Shown here piece by piece: positions 37,854 to 46,478 of a DNA stretch of 64,000 bases. The notes under the pieces are model-generated. The model did no database searches and had not been told where the DNA came from. It saw only the letters and a list, made by a program, of their open reading frames with translations. The position numbers and the translations under genes were made by a program. The stretch is from CAILZL01 sp963748005 (GTDB lineage Bacteria > Pseudomonadota > Gammaproteobacteria > Steroidobacterales > Steroidobacteraceae), in contig CAVVHH010000002.1 in NCBI GenBank assembly GCA_963748005.1, positions 1,984,001 to 2,048,000 on the forward strand. The letters run 5' to 3'. Every line of letters starts with the position of its first letter. Within the stretch, counting starts at the first letter, position 1.

Positions 37854-38291
37854 CTACATTGGTCCACCGGAACGGTCGTATGGAAACCGTGCCGAACCAT
37901 AACGAATCACCAGCGTCGCCACCGCTAGTAACAGGATCGCGCCCGCCAGAATCAGGATTGGCAGATCGGGACGATCGTGGTGTTGTACATCCATGATCAT
38001 CAGGCGTGTCAGCGCAGTAATTGCAACATAGATCAGGAACCGCACCGGCATGTGATTGGTCTTGAAGTAGATCCCGACCATGGCGCCGAGCTCAAGGTAG
38101 ATGAACAGCAGCAGGATGTCATCGATGGAGGCTTGCCCGTTGGCGGTCATGCCCATGAAGGCTTTCATCGCGGACCAGACGGTAGCAGCGCCGATGGCAA
38201 ACAGCGCCAGATAATGGAAGCAATCGACCAACGCTGTACCGATAGCATCCGTCATCCGCGAAAGTCTTTGATGCGTCGAGTTCGATTCCAT
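37854..38291 (-). CDS. psiE: PsiE-family membrane protein
   Basis: A ~145-residue inner-membrane protein with four hydrophobic segments, matching the phosphate-starvation-inducible PsiE family of unknown function. ATG 38291 (MESNSTHQ) has GGGAG five bases upstream. It is the last gene of the apparent metF-purU-folD-psiE unit, 30 bases after folD. Its 3' end is duplicated as a fragment at 26776-26916. No link between PsiE and folate chemistry is known to me. Confidence 0.85.
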   Translation of the reverse strand: MESNSTHQRLSRMTDAIGTALVDCFHYLALFAIGAATVWSAMKAFMGMTANGQASIDDILLLFIYLELGAMVGIYFKTNHMPVRFLIYVAITALTRLMIMDVQHHDRPDLPILILAGAILLLAVATLVIRYGSARFPYDRSGGPM

Positions 38292-38321
38292 ACGTCTCCC
38301 AGCGTTCAATCGGCAAATGTA

Positions 38322-39206
38322 CTAACCCCACGGTGTTTCAAATGCGGCGTCACTTTGCCGGCAGCGTTCAGCCGCTGCGATCGTATTCTCCAGCAGCATG
38401 GTGACGGTCATCGGTCCGACGCCACCCGGCACCGGAGTGATCTTCGACGCTTTGTGGCGCACCCCTGCAAAGTCCACATCACCGGTAATGCTGCCGTCCG
38501 GCAAACGATTGATGCCGACATCGATCACAACTGCGCCGGTCTTGACCATCGGGGGAGTGATGAGTCCCGGCTTGCCTGCGGCCACTACCAGAATGTCGGC
38601 CAGGATGGTGTATTGCGCCAGATCGCGCGTCCTGGCATGACAGATGCTGACCGTGGCCTGATGCTGCAGGAACATCAATCCCATGGGTTTGCCGACGATA
38701 TTGCTCGCACCCACGATGACTGCGTTCCTGCCTTCGATGGGAATGCTTTCGTATTCAAGCAGCTTGATGACGCCGTAAGGTGTGCACGGCGGAAAGATGG
38801 TGTTGCCAACCACCAGGCCGCCTACGTTGTACAGGTGGAAGCCATCGACATCCTTCTCCACCGCAATGCTTTCCAGTACCCGCCGCACATCGATATGTTG
38901 TGGGAGCGGCAGTTGCACAAGGATTCCATGCACAGCATCGTCAGCATTGAATCGCCTTATCTGTGCAATCAGCGACTGCGTATCGATGCTCGCCGGCAGT
39001 TCCCGGCTGATGGATTTCACGCCCACCGCTGCGCACGCCTTGATCTTGTTCCTGACATACACGGCGGAGGCCGCATCATCGCCGACGCGGATCACGGCCA
39101 GCGCGGGCGTGATGCCGGCGCTGTGATGCAACCTTGCGACGCGAAGAGAAAGTTCAGCCCTCAGCCGTACGGCAGCGGCTTTGCCGTCGATGATGTGTGC
39201 AGTCAT
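38322..39206 (-). CDS. folD: Methylene-THF dehydrogenase/methenyl-THF cyclohydrolase
   Basis: A 294-residue bifunctional enzyme that oxidises 5,10-methylene-THF with NADP(+) and hydrolyses methenyl-THF to 10-formyl-THF. The catalytic YVRNK, QLPLPQHID, PPCTPYG, the dinucleotide-binding GASNIVGKPM and the terminal PVPGGVGPMT are intact. It sits 19 bases after purU and in the same transcript as metF, between steps that make methylene-THF and consume formyl-THF. This context suggests a dedicated C1-oxidation copy rather than the housekeeping FolD; a second copy elsewhere would confirm that. Confidence 0.95.
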   Translation of the reverse strand: MTAHIIDGKAAAVRLRAELSLRVARLHHSAGITPALAVIRVGDDAASAVYVRNKIKACAAVGVKSISRELPASIDTQSLIAQIRRFNADDAVHGILVQLPLPQHIDVRRVLESIAVEKDVDGFHLYNVGGLVVGNTIFPPCTPYGVIKLLEYESIPIEGRNAVIVGASNIVGKPMGLMFLQHQATVSICHARTRDLAQYTILADILVVAAGKPGLITPPMVKTGAVVIDVGINRLPDGSITGDVDFAGVRHKASKITPVPGGVGPMTVTMLLENTIAAAERCRQSDAAFETPWG

Positions 39207-39225
39207 GACATCAGGGCTGCGGGTG

Positions 39226-40149
39226 CTATTTCAGAACCACGGTCTTGCTGCCGTTGCGAATGACCCGACGTTCCGCATGCCACTTGATGGCGCGGTTAAG
39301 CACCATGCTTTCCAGCTCGCTGCCGGTGACGGTGAGATCTTCGGGTGAAAAGGTGTGGTCAACACGTTCCACACCTTGTTCAATGATCGGTCCCTCGTCG
39401 AGGTCCGTAGTTACGTAATGCGCTGTCGCACCGATCAGCTTCACGCCGCGCAGGAACGCCTGGTGATAGGCTCTGGCGCCCTTGAAACCCGGCAGGAAGG
39501 AGTGATGGATGTTGATGGCCCGGCCGTCAAAGTACTCGCAGGCGTCGGCACTCAGAATCTGCATATAGCGCGCCAGTACCAGCAGCTCCGCACCCGAACG
39601 TTCGAAAACCTCCTTCAGCCGCGCTTCTTGATCGGCCTTGCGTCCGTCAATCACCGGCAGGTAGTGATAAGGAACGCCGTGCCACTCGGCCAGGCTGCGC
39701 ATGTCCTGATGGTTTGACACCACGCCCATCACCTGAATGGGCAGCGTGCCGGTACTCCAGCGATGCAGGATGCTGTTCAGGCAATGCCCGTGTTTGGACA
39801 CGGCCAGCATCACCCGACACTTCTGCTGTACTTCGTGGAAATGCCATTGCATGCCGAAGCGCTGGCCGACTTCCTCGCCGAACTGGCGATTCAGTTCCGC
39901 AAAAGACGGACCTTGCGGATCGGCGCTCTGGAACACCGTGCGCATGAACGAAGTCACGGTGTAGGGATCATCGTGATGTTGTGCCTCGGTGATCAGGCAG
40001 CGGCGCGACGCAAGGAATCCGGACACCGCAGCAACAATGCCAATCGTGTCGGGGCAGGACAGCGTCAGCACAGCGCTGCGCGGACCCTGTTTGGTTGTGC
40101 CCTCCGTGGTAGTGCTGGTGACACCCTTGTTTGCAGAGGCATCGGTCAT
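39226..40149 (-). CDS. purU: Formyltetrahydrofolate deformylase
   Basis: A 307-residue hydrolase that converts 10-formyl-THF to THF and formate. An N-terminal ACT domain (LSCPDTIGIVAAVSGF) precedes a formyltransferase-type domain with the catalytic NIHHSFLPGFKGA and TTDLDEGPII (His, Asp). It has a slightly long N-terminus of about 25 residues rich in Thr. In this position it would regenerate free THF for the demethylases and release the methyl carbon as formate. It is preceded by metF (84-base gap) and followed by folD. Confidence 0.95.
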   Translation of the reverse strand: MTDASANKGVTSTTTEGTTKQGPRSAVLTLSCPDTIGIVAAVSGFLASRRCLITEAQHHDDPYTVTSFMRTVFQSADPQGPSFAELNRQFGEEVGQRFGMQWHFHEVQQKCRVMLAVSKHGHCLNSILHRWSTGTLPIQVMGVVSNHQDMRSLAEWHGVPYHYLPVIDGRKADQEARLKEVFERSGAELLVLARYMQILSADACEYFDGRAINIHHSFLPGFKGARAYHQAFLRGVKLIGATAHYVTTDLDEGPIIEQGVERVDHTFSPEDLTVTGSELESMVLNRAIKWHAERRVIRNGSKTVVLK

Positions 40150-40233
40150 GTTGGTAAAACCCTGGTTCGTTGTGCTGCGAAGGGAAAACAGTATTGATTC
40201 GAATTAGATAGTAACCGGTATGATCGCCCTTGA

Positions 40234-41151
40234 TCAGCTCTTGAACACAATGCCGCCGTCAGAGCGGATATTGAAGGCGCCATCCATCACGCTGCGCATC
40301 CACTTGGCAGTTGCGACCGCCCCGCCGAACGTGAAGAAATGCGGCTGCACGATGCGCGCGAACTCATCACCCGCACCCAGTCGCACCAGCGCCGGAATCA
40401 TGTCTTCGGGCGCGGTGGCCAGCACATTGGTGACTCCCTTGACATTCTTTGCAGCCGCATTCAGTGATGCACCCACTCCGCACTGCATGGCGAAGCGCAG
40501 CAGTCTTGGCAGTGAAGTGGGGCCTGCAACACCGACGTGAATCGGCAAGGAGATGCCCTGCGCTTCAAATTGCGCGGCCCAGTCGCAGATGCCGTGTGGA
40601 TCGAAGCCGAACTGGGTCGCAACATGTACGGCAATGCCGGTGCGTGCGCCAAACTCCTGCTTGGTACGCAGCGCCTGCCATAGTTGATCAGTGCTGGCCT
40701 GAGGATGTCCTTCCGGATGGCCTGCAACACCCAGATGCCGCAGACCGGAGTCGGCCAGCACATCGGATGCAATCACATCGAGTGTGTTGGTGTAGGGACC
40801 TGACGGCGCATCACGATCACCGGCGACCAGCAGCGCCTGTTCCACACCGGCTGCGCATAATCTCTGCAAGCCGTCGCGCAACGACTGCTCGCCCGGCAAA
40901 CGGCGTGCAACCAGATGCGGCGAAGCGCGCAAGCCCAGTGACTGAACCTGCAGGGAAACACGAATCACATCGTCGAAATGCGCCTTGGGTGTGTGCGCCA
41001 CATAGACGGTGGATCCCTGGGGCAGCGTTGCCGCCAGTTCCGGGAGCACCTTTTCGTCGTGAGTGGTCACCTCGGTAGTCGCGCGCTGCACGAAGTCAAT
41101 GATGCGCGGCTTCATGTCCGGAAGACCCATGGCGGCGATCACGCTGTTCAT
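40234..41151 (-). CDS. metF: Methylenetetrahydrofolate reductase family protein
   Basis: A ~305-residue FAD-type TIM-barrel protein of the MetF family, diverged from housekeeping MetF. The N-terminal SFEFFPP string is replaced by a TTEVTTHD segment that keeps a glutamate; LLVAGDRDAPSGPY and HVATQFGFDP are the recognisable core. In known THF-dependent demethylation systems (LigM, dicamba Dmt) the associated MetF runs as 5-methyl-THF dehydrogenase, and the same direction is likely here. ATG 41151 follows CGGAG; TTG 41166 is an alternative. It is first gene of the metF-purU-folD-psiE unit, behind a promoter block shared with the MetE-like gene. Confidence 0.88.
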   Translation of the reverse strand: MNSVIAAMGLPDMKPRIIDFVQRATTEVTTHDEKVLPELAATLPQGSTVYVAHTPKAHFDDVIRVSLQVQSLGLRASPHLVARRLPGEQSLRDGLQRLCAAGVEQALLVAGDRDAPSGPYTNTLDVIASDVLADSGLRHLGVAGHPEGHPQASTDQLWQALRTKQEFGARTGIAVHVATQFGFDPHGICDWAAQFEAQGISLPIHVGVAGPTSLPRLLRFAMQCGVGASLNAAAKNVKGVTNVLATAPEDMIPALVRLGAGDEFARIVQPHFFTFGGAVATAKWMRSVMDGAFNIRSDGGIVFKS

Positions 41152-41239
41152 GCCGCCGCTCCGCAAGGCATCATTGAATGGCGTCGTTCTTCAGCGATCT
41201 GTGTGACATGCTGGAAAGGCATGCACGTTTGGGTGACAG

Positions 41240-41353
41240 TCATGGAATACCCCCTCGATTCTCTGAGGACGGTACTGTAGTAACTGCTCGTACGGCCTGA
41301 AAAATCGATTGCGGGAATAAGCCGCGGGGGCCCACATCAGCGTTGCTGATATG
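41240..41353 (-). promoter_or_regulatory. Promoter block upstream of metF, shared with 50061-50174
   Basis: About 114 bases align with the block upstream of the MetE-like gene. The best-conserved part (41302-41353) holds a 21-bp dyad CACATCA-N7-TGATATG at 41333-41353, of the size and form bound by LysR-type regulators. On the - strand a TTTCAG (41302-41297) and TACAGT (41279-41274), spaced by 17 bases, could be -35 and -10 boxes. A lysR-type gene ends 52 bases upstream. Confidence 0.6.
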
Positions 41354-41404
41354 CTTCCATGGTATGTGCGGATATCTGGCCGCTGGATGATCGGTGCCGC
41401 AGCA

Positions 41405-42355
41405 CTACCAGATGTCGAAGTCCTGCGTCGGACGCGCGGCGCACTCGTTGAGGATGATGCCGCGCAGCCATGCATGGCCGGGATCGGACTGGTGGGAGCG
41501 GTGCCACAGCATGTCCAGCCGGCTGATGGGCATGACGTCTTCCGGCAATTCCAGCACTTTCAATCTCGGCGAGGCTCGAAGCGCCCGTGCGAGCGGTTCC
41601 AGTGTCACGCCGATGAATGATGTGCCGGTCACCAGGTATGGAAGTTCGAGCAGGTTCTCCGTCATGGCGCGCACATCCAGTTGCACGCCAAAGCGTTCCT
41701 GCACGCTTTCTTCCACCAGCGAGGCTTGCCCGGAAGGGCGCACGATGACATGCGGGAGCCGCAGGAACTGCTCGCGGGTAAGTTGCTCGCCGACCTCCGG
41801 ATGATTGGTGGCGACGATGCTGAGATAGCGCAAGTCAACGACGAATGCGCTGCAAATGGATTCGGGCATGGTCAGCAGCGGCAACGATTCTGGAGCATCG
41901 ATGGCGAGCAACAGATCGACATCGCCCTGCGTCAGGCTTGCGAACCCCGAGACCGATGGACGCTCCACCTCGATACGTATGCCCGGCGCCCATCTTTCCA
42001 TGCGGCGCAAGATGACCGGCATTACCCACGGCGAGACGTAGTCCGGGCACAGTACCCGGAAAGTACGTTTCTCGGTGGAAGGGTCGAAGAGCGTCTGCGA
42101 TCCCAGCACGGCGTGGGCATGCAGCAGCATCTGCTGTACCGGTTCGCGCAGGGCCCGACCGCGCGGCGTCAATTCCAGATCGCGGCCAACGCGTACCAGC
42201 AGCGGATCATGAAAATAGTCGCGCAATTTGGCGAGCGCTGCACTCATTGCCGGCTGCGACACATACAGTCGTTCGGCGGCACGCGTTACGCTTCGCTCAC
42301 GTAACAATGCCTCCAGTGCCAGCAGCAGGTTCAGGTCGAATTTGTTTAGGCGCAT
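41405..42355 (-). CDS. LysR-family transcriptional regulator
   Basis: A 316-residue LysR-type regulator. The N-terminal winged helix MRLNKFDLNLLLAL...SVTRAAERLYVSQPAMSAAL is of the NodD/LinR-like subgroup, followed by a periplasmic-binding-protein-like effector domain. Such regulators of catabolic genes bind T-N11-A dyads and respond to a pathway compound. It precedes metF on the same strand, with a conserved 21-bp dyad in the gap between them, so it is the best candidate for controlling metF and, through the shared block, the genes at 49.9-50.3 kb. ATG 42355 used. Confidence 0.92.
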   Translation of the reverse strand: MRLNKFDLNLLLALEALLRERSVTRAAERLYVSQPAMSAALAKLRDYFHDPLLVRVGRDLELTPRGRALREPVQQMLLHAHAVLGSQTLFDPSTEKRTFRVLCPDYVSPWVMPVILRRMERWAPGIRIEVERPSVSGFASLTQGDVDLLLAIDAPESLPLLTMPESICSAFVVDLRYLSIVATNHPEVGEQLTREQFLRLPHVIVRPSGQASLVEESVQERFGVQLDVRAMTENLLELPYLVTGTSFIGVTLEPLARALRASPRLKVLELPEDVMPISRLDMLWHRSHQSDPGHAWLRGIILNECAARPTQDFDIW

Positions 42356-42551
42356 GGATCCGAAGTAAATGCGATGGCACCATTGAATGGCTGGCGCACT
42401 GATAGTTCAGAGTGCGCGCTCAATATACCCTTTATTGATAGGCGCGATCTTGATGGCCTGGCGCGCTACCGCACCAGGCCTGCTCCGTCTGTAGTCCGGT
42501 ATGCTGCCGTGGCTTGACTGCGCCGGTAACACCGGGCACTGCCTGACCAAT

Positions 42552-43517
42552 TCAGAATTCCATCAGATCCTGTCCAAGCACCACGGGACCGGAGTAGAAC
42601 TTCCTGACGCCGTCGATGTAAGCGGACTCCTTGTCGGTCGGCAGGCCCGGAATGACATGCGAGAGCACGACCTTTTTCACTCCGGCTTCGCTCGCAGTCC
42701 TGCCAATCTCCTCAGGGCTGGTGTGCTCAGTGCGCATATGGTTCATCAATCCCTCACGCCATTGGGGCGAAGCGCCGGCAGGCAACAAGCGTTCGAAAGC
42801 AGGCAGGTCGATGACTTCATGGACAAGGATATCCGCGTCCTTGGCGAATTCACCGATCACATGCCCGCAGGGTCCGGTATCGCCACTGAACACGATGACA
42901 CGGTCAGGGGTCTGAAACCGGAACGCAAACGACTGCTGGGCACTGCTGGGCGTGCCCTTGTCAAAATGATAGTGACAATTCTCAACCGCTGTCACACGGA
43001 TGTTGGCATCTTCATAGACCAGCCCCGGCCCTTGGATATCCTTGGCGTGCATGACTTCCGCAGGCGCAAGTGCAGGACTTTGCGGCACGTAACGCGAATC
43101 GACATTGGGCGTGAAGTACTGCAGAAAGCCTTTGAGCATGGACTCCGTACCGCGTGGACCATGCACGGTCATCGGCGCTTTGTTTCCCGTGCTCCAGGCA
43201 AGTCCCATCACCGTGCCCCAGTCGGCGTTGTGATCATCGTGATTGTGCGTAATGAATATCTGGCGGATGGTGGCGATTGGCACATGCGCAAGCGCCAACT
43301 GGCGGGCCACGCCATTGCCGGCATCGATCAGATAGGGTGTGCCCCTCACAACCAGCAGATTGGCTGGCTGGGCCCGACTGCGGAACACGGGGCCACCTTC
43401 AGTGCCCAGCAGGATCAGCCGGGTGACTGGCGTATCGGACGCAGCGCGCGCCGCACCAGTAAGGGCGTTGATGCCTAGCGCGGCCAGAGCAAGCCATTTC
43501 CAGCGTCTCTTGTTCAT
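42552..43517 (-). CDS. Exported metallo-beta-lactamase-fold hydrolase
   Basis: A ~321-residue protein with a signal peptide (WLALAALGINALTGAARAA). The binuclear zinc motif HNHDDH lies in FITHNHDDHNADWG; later ligands are in ENCHYHF, FSGDTGPCG and the terminal LSHVIPG. The family includes RNase Z-like and arylsulfatase-type hydrolases; the organisation resembles exported aryl-ester or arylsulfatase-like members. ATG 43517 (MNKRRWKW) chosen from the signal peptide. It lies within the leftward run between the LysR gene and the tandem receptors. The substrate is unknown. Confidence 0.85.
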   Translation of the reverse strand: MNKRRWKWLALAALGINALTGAARAASDTPVTRLILLGTEGGPVFRSRAQPANLLVVRGTPYLIDAGNGVARQLALAHVPIATIRQIFITHNHDDHNADWGTVMGLAWSTGNKAPMTVHGPRGTESMLKGFLQYFTPNVDSRYVPQSPALAPAEVMHAKDIQGPGLVYEDANIRVTAVENCHYHFDKGTPSSAQQSFAFRFQTPDRVIVFSGDTGPCGHVIGEFAKDADILVHEVIDLPAFERLLPAGASPQWREGLMNHMRTEHTSPEEIGRTASEAGVKKVVLSHVIPGLPTDKESAYIDGVRKFYSGPVVLGQDLMEF

Positions 43518-43628
43518 CGGATTTTCTCCAAAGTTACGTGAGCGCGAATTCTTTGCAGGGCGCTGGCTGCGGAGTTGCATTGAGTGTACGAACCCGAATT
43601 TCGCTACGGCACGCTGGTCGGAAAATGA

Positions 43629-43647
43629 CCCCGCGGGTTACGCGGGG
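43629..43647 (-). terminator. Hairpin after the first tandem TonB receptor
   Basis: CCCCGCG (43629-43635) pairs with CGCGGGG (43641-43647) just past the receptor stop; on the - strand it is followed by TCATTTT. The matching position after the second receptor carries a related hairpin. Confidence 0.6.
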
Positions 43648-43659
43648 CCACGATCAACA

Positions 43660-46020
43660 TCAGAAATGCACGCCGAACGTTACGCCGTAGGTGCGTGGTG
43701 CGGCCTGCACGCCGTTATCGGAGAAGTTACTGGCGCCCAGTTGCTGGAAGTAGAACGCGTCGGTCAGGTTCTTGCCCCAGAGGCTGACGCTGAACGTGTC
43801 CTTTGGCGACTGCCACATGACCGAGCCGTCCAGCAGGTCATAGGCACCTTGTTCAACTCGGTTGTCGGGGTCGGCTGGCCAGCCATCGTTGTGGTAGTAG
43901 TTGGCAGAGACGGTGAAATCGCCGACCGAGGTGGAAACATCATAGGACGCTCCCACATTCGCTGACCAGTCCGGCACATTCTGCAGCTTCTTGCCGCTGG
44001 CATCGCCAGTGACCAGGCAGTTGCCACCTTGCTGCGCTGCTGCGAGAGGTGGGGCCGTGCCAATCGGGCAGGCTGGAGAACTGCCGCGCGGAATCGCAAC
44101 CGAGGCATTGGGGAAATTGGTGTAACGTCCATGGGTGTAGTTGATACCGGTGGTCACGGTGAAGTGGTTGGTCACCACAGCCGTCAGATCGATATCCGCA
44201 CCATAGATCTCCGCGCCTTCCGCGTTGTAGATATTCTGAATGCCGCTGATGATCTGCATTACCTGAGTGTTTTGCTGATCGTAGTAATAACCCGCTGCGT
44301 TCAAGCGCACCCGGCGGTCGAATAAATCGGTCTTCATACCGACCTCGTACGCGTCGACGATTTCCGGTTTCAGGACCTTATTTGTAGCGGGCGTTGGTGT
44401 GAAGGGTGGCGTGGTGGTGCCTGTGCCAATATTCTGGACAACGAACGCCGCGCTGCGGAAACCGCGGTTGTAGCTGGCGTAGCCCATCACTTCGGGCGAG
44501 AAGCGGTGATCCAGCGACAGCCGATAAGTTGTTCTCGGGAAAGTATCTTCAAAGTTTTCCTGGATGCCCTGATAGTTCGGCTGCGGCGTGATTGGTTGTC
44601 CCGTTGCCGCGCTGTAGGTCTGGCGAATGCCATTGGCTTCGCGTTTGTCGCTGGTATAGCGAACGCCTGCGGTCAGGTTCGTCGCCGCGCTGAAGCTGTA
44701 GGTGCCCTGTGCGAAACCAGCCAGGGATTCGAGGGTCTGCTTGGCGACCAGGTCCGTGTACTGATTCAGGGCACCCGTAGCCGCGTTAATGGAACGGGAA
44801 GGATCATAGTCCCCATCGCCCGACATGTAGAACGCGCCCACAACCCATTTGAATGCACTGTCACCGGTGGAGAGCAGCTGGAGTTCCTCAGTGAACTGTG
44901 TGTCGTGCTGGTTGTTCGAGTTAATGAAGCCATGCTGCGTGCCGAGCGGGTTGATGTTCGCATTGGTAACGCCTACCCATTCATCCTCGGTGGTGCCGTC
45001 GGGATCGAACTTCACGTACAGGTCCATCTTGCGATAAGCAGTGAGGCTCATCAGCTCCATAGCGCCGAAGTCGTGGCGGATCTCCAGGCTGCCACCAGAC
45101 TGGTCCGAGTCCAGTGCCGGATCGACGTCCGCGTCGATGTCACGCTCACCGCCTGAGGCGAAATTGCCGCGGACGTTTTTCGTCTGGGGGCGGAATGCCG
45201 GATTGACTGCTTCAACATGCGACACATCGCCCGACAGCGTCACTGTGGTGTTGTCACCCGGCTCCCACAGCAGCTTGGCGCGGCCCGTGTAAGACTTCTG
45301 GGTCAGGACCTCGTTGCCAGTTCTGGTGTTGATACCGAAGCCATCACCGCGATCTTCGTACTTGAATGCCACACTGGCTGCGAGGCTGTCGCTCAGGCCA
45401 CCAGTCAGATAGAGACTGCCACCGTAGGTAGCATAGTTGCCAACTGTGGCTTCCACATCTCCTGCAAACTCGTGGCTGGGTTTCCTGGTGGTGATCTGGA
45501 TCAGACCGCCCGTCGCATTGCGGCCGAACAAGGTGCCTTGCGGGCCCTTGAGCACCGCCACCTGCTCGACATCGTTCAGGGACGTCAGCGTGCCAGTCCC
45601 TGAGCCGATGTACACGCCATCAATATAAGTCGCGACCGGGTTTTCGATGCCGGGACCGGTGCCGGTGGAACCGACGCCACGAATACGTGGCAGGCCGATG
45701 CCACCGACCGCAGTGCTGAAGTTGAGAGCCGGGGCCACTGCCTTCAGGTCAAACGTATCGGTAATGCCGATCTTTTCGAGGGTATCGCCCGACACCGCGG
45801 TGACGGCAATCGGCACGTTCTGCAAGTTTTCCTCGCGCTTTTGCGCCGTGACCACGATTTCTTCAAGGACGCCAACGCCGCCTTCAGGTGCTGACTGCGC
45901 AAATGCCATTGATGCGGGCAGCAATGCCGTCATGCATCCGCCGATCAGCCATACCTTTTGCAGTCGTCCGGTCATCCCGGCACTTTGCAAACCTGGACCT
46001 TTTAAAACACGTTTCTGCAT
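43660..46020 (-). CDS. TonB-dependent receptor, tandem copy 1
   Basis: A ~786-residue outer-membrane receptor with signal peptide ending AFAQ, a plug starting EEIVVTAQKREENLQNVP, the RGVGSTGTGPG segment, KGPQGTLFGRNATGG and a barrel ending in GVHF. It is highly similar over its whole length to the receptor at 46479-48782. ATG 46020 (MQKRV) follows AAGGGGATGGGTT; the second copy has an equivalent leader. Upstream lies a decayed MetE-like remnant, indicating that this gene arose from duplication of a MetE-like/receptor unit. The ligand is probably an organic molecule of the demethylation pathway, by context only. Confidence 0.93.
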   Translation of the reverse strand: MQKRVLKGPGLQSAGMTGRLQKVWLIGGCMTALLPASMAFAQSAPEGGVGVLEEIVVTAQKREENLQNVPIAVTAVSGDTLEKIGITDTFDLKAVAPALNFSTAVGGIGLPRIRGVGSTGTGPGIENPVATYIDGVYIGSGTGTLTSLNDVEQVAVLKGPQGTLFGRNATGGLIQITTRKPSHEFAGDVEATVGNYATYGGSLYLTGGLSDSLAASVAFKYEDRGDGFGINTRTGNEVLTQKSYTGRAKLLWEPGDNTTVTLSGDVSHVEAVNPAFRPQTKNVRGNFASGGERDIDADVDPALDSDQSGGSLEIRHDFGAMELMSLTAYRKMDLYVKFDPDGTTEDEWVGVTNANINPLGTQHGFINSNNQHDTQFTEELQLLSTGDSAFKWVVGAFYMSGDGDYDPSRSINAATGALNQYTDLVAKQTLESLAGFAQGTYSFSAATNLTAGVRYTSDKREANGIRQTYSAATGQPITPQPNYQGIQENFEDTFPRTTYRLSLDHRFSPEVMGYASYNRGFRSAAFVVQNIGTGTTTPPFTPTPATNKVLKPEIVDAYEVGMKTDLFDRRVRLNAAGYYYDQQNTQVMQIISGIQNIYNAEGAEIYGADIDLTAVVTNHFTVTTGINYTHGRYTNFPNASVAIPRGSSPACPIGTAPPLAAAQQGGNCLVTGDASGKKLQNVPDWSANVGASYDVSTSVGDFTVSANYYHNDGWPADPDNRVEQGAYDLLDGSVMWQSPKDTFSVSLWGKNLTDAFYFQQLGASNFSDNGVQAAPRTYGVTFGVHF

Positions 46021-46242
46021 AACCCATCCCCTTGAGAAATCGTCTGAAGCAACACAGCGGAAATCGTTCGTCCGCATATGCAGCGTAATGTTGGCGTCGG
46101 GGAGCTGAGTGAATTTACGGATACTGATGCACCGCCCGCGCTACTACCAAGTGTCGCGATTATTAAGGTTTTTTAGTACCACTCTTTTTATAAATTCACA
46201 AATTACCAAATTGATCCAATCGAGCAGATGCAGTTGCATGGT

Positions 46243-46390
46243 TCACAGGGGGCGATCAGCCTGCTTGGCAACTCCAACGCCGTACAGACACTCGATAGTT
46301 GCTACGCCCGCGACAGTGCTAAACAATCGACGTGCCAGCTCAAGGCGTTTCTCGCCGATTTTTTCTGTCATGCCATTTGCTGTGGGCTGA
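46243..46390 (-). pseudogene. Remnant of a MetE-like gene (C-terminal end)
   Basis: Translated on the - strand, the segment EKRLELARRLFSTVAGVAT, followed by IECLYGVG, matches KRLELARQFVAVAGVATEC in the intact protein at 48893-49939; the frame ends at 46243. The rest of the gene is missing. It occupies the same place relative to receptor copy 1 as the intact gene does to receptor copy 2, so it marks a tandem duplication followed by deletion. Confidence 0.75.
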
Positions 46391-46444
46391 GATGCTGTTC
46401 CCTGTATTCGGGTGGAACCGGGTGGAGCTCTGCCTGGGTGGGGT

Positions 46445-46471
46445 GTGACCCCGCGGATTACCCGGGGTCAC
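46445..46471 (-). terminator. Hairpin after the second tandem TonB receptor
   Basis: GTGACCCCG (46445-46453) and CGGGGTCAC (46463-46471) form nine perfect pairs a few bases past the receptor stop. It is related to the hairpin at 43629, extending the duplicated unit to the 3' side. Confidence 0.6.
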
Positions 46472-46478
46472 GATAGCA

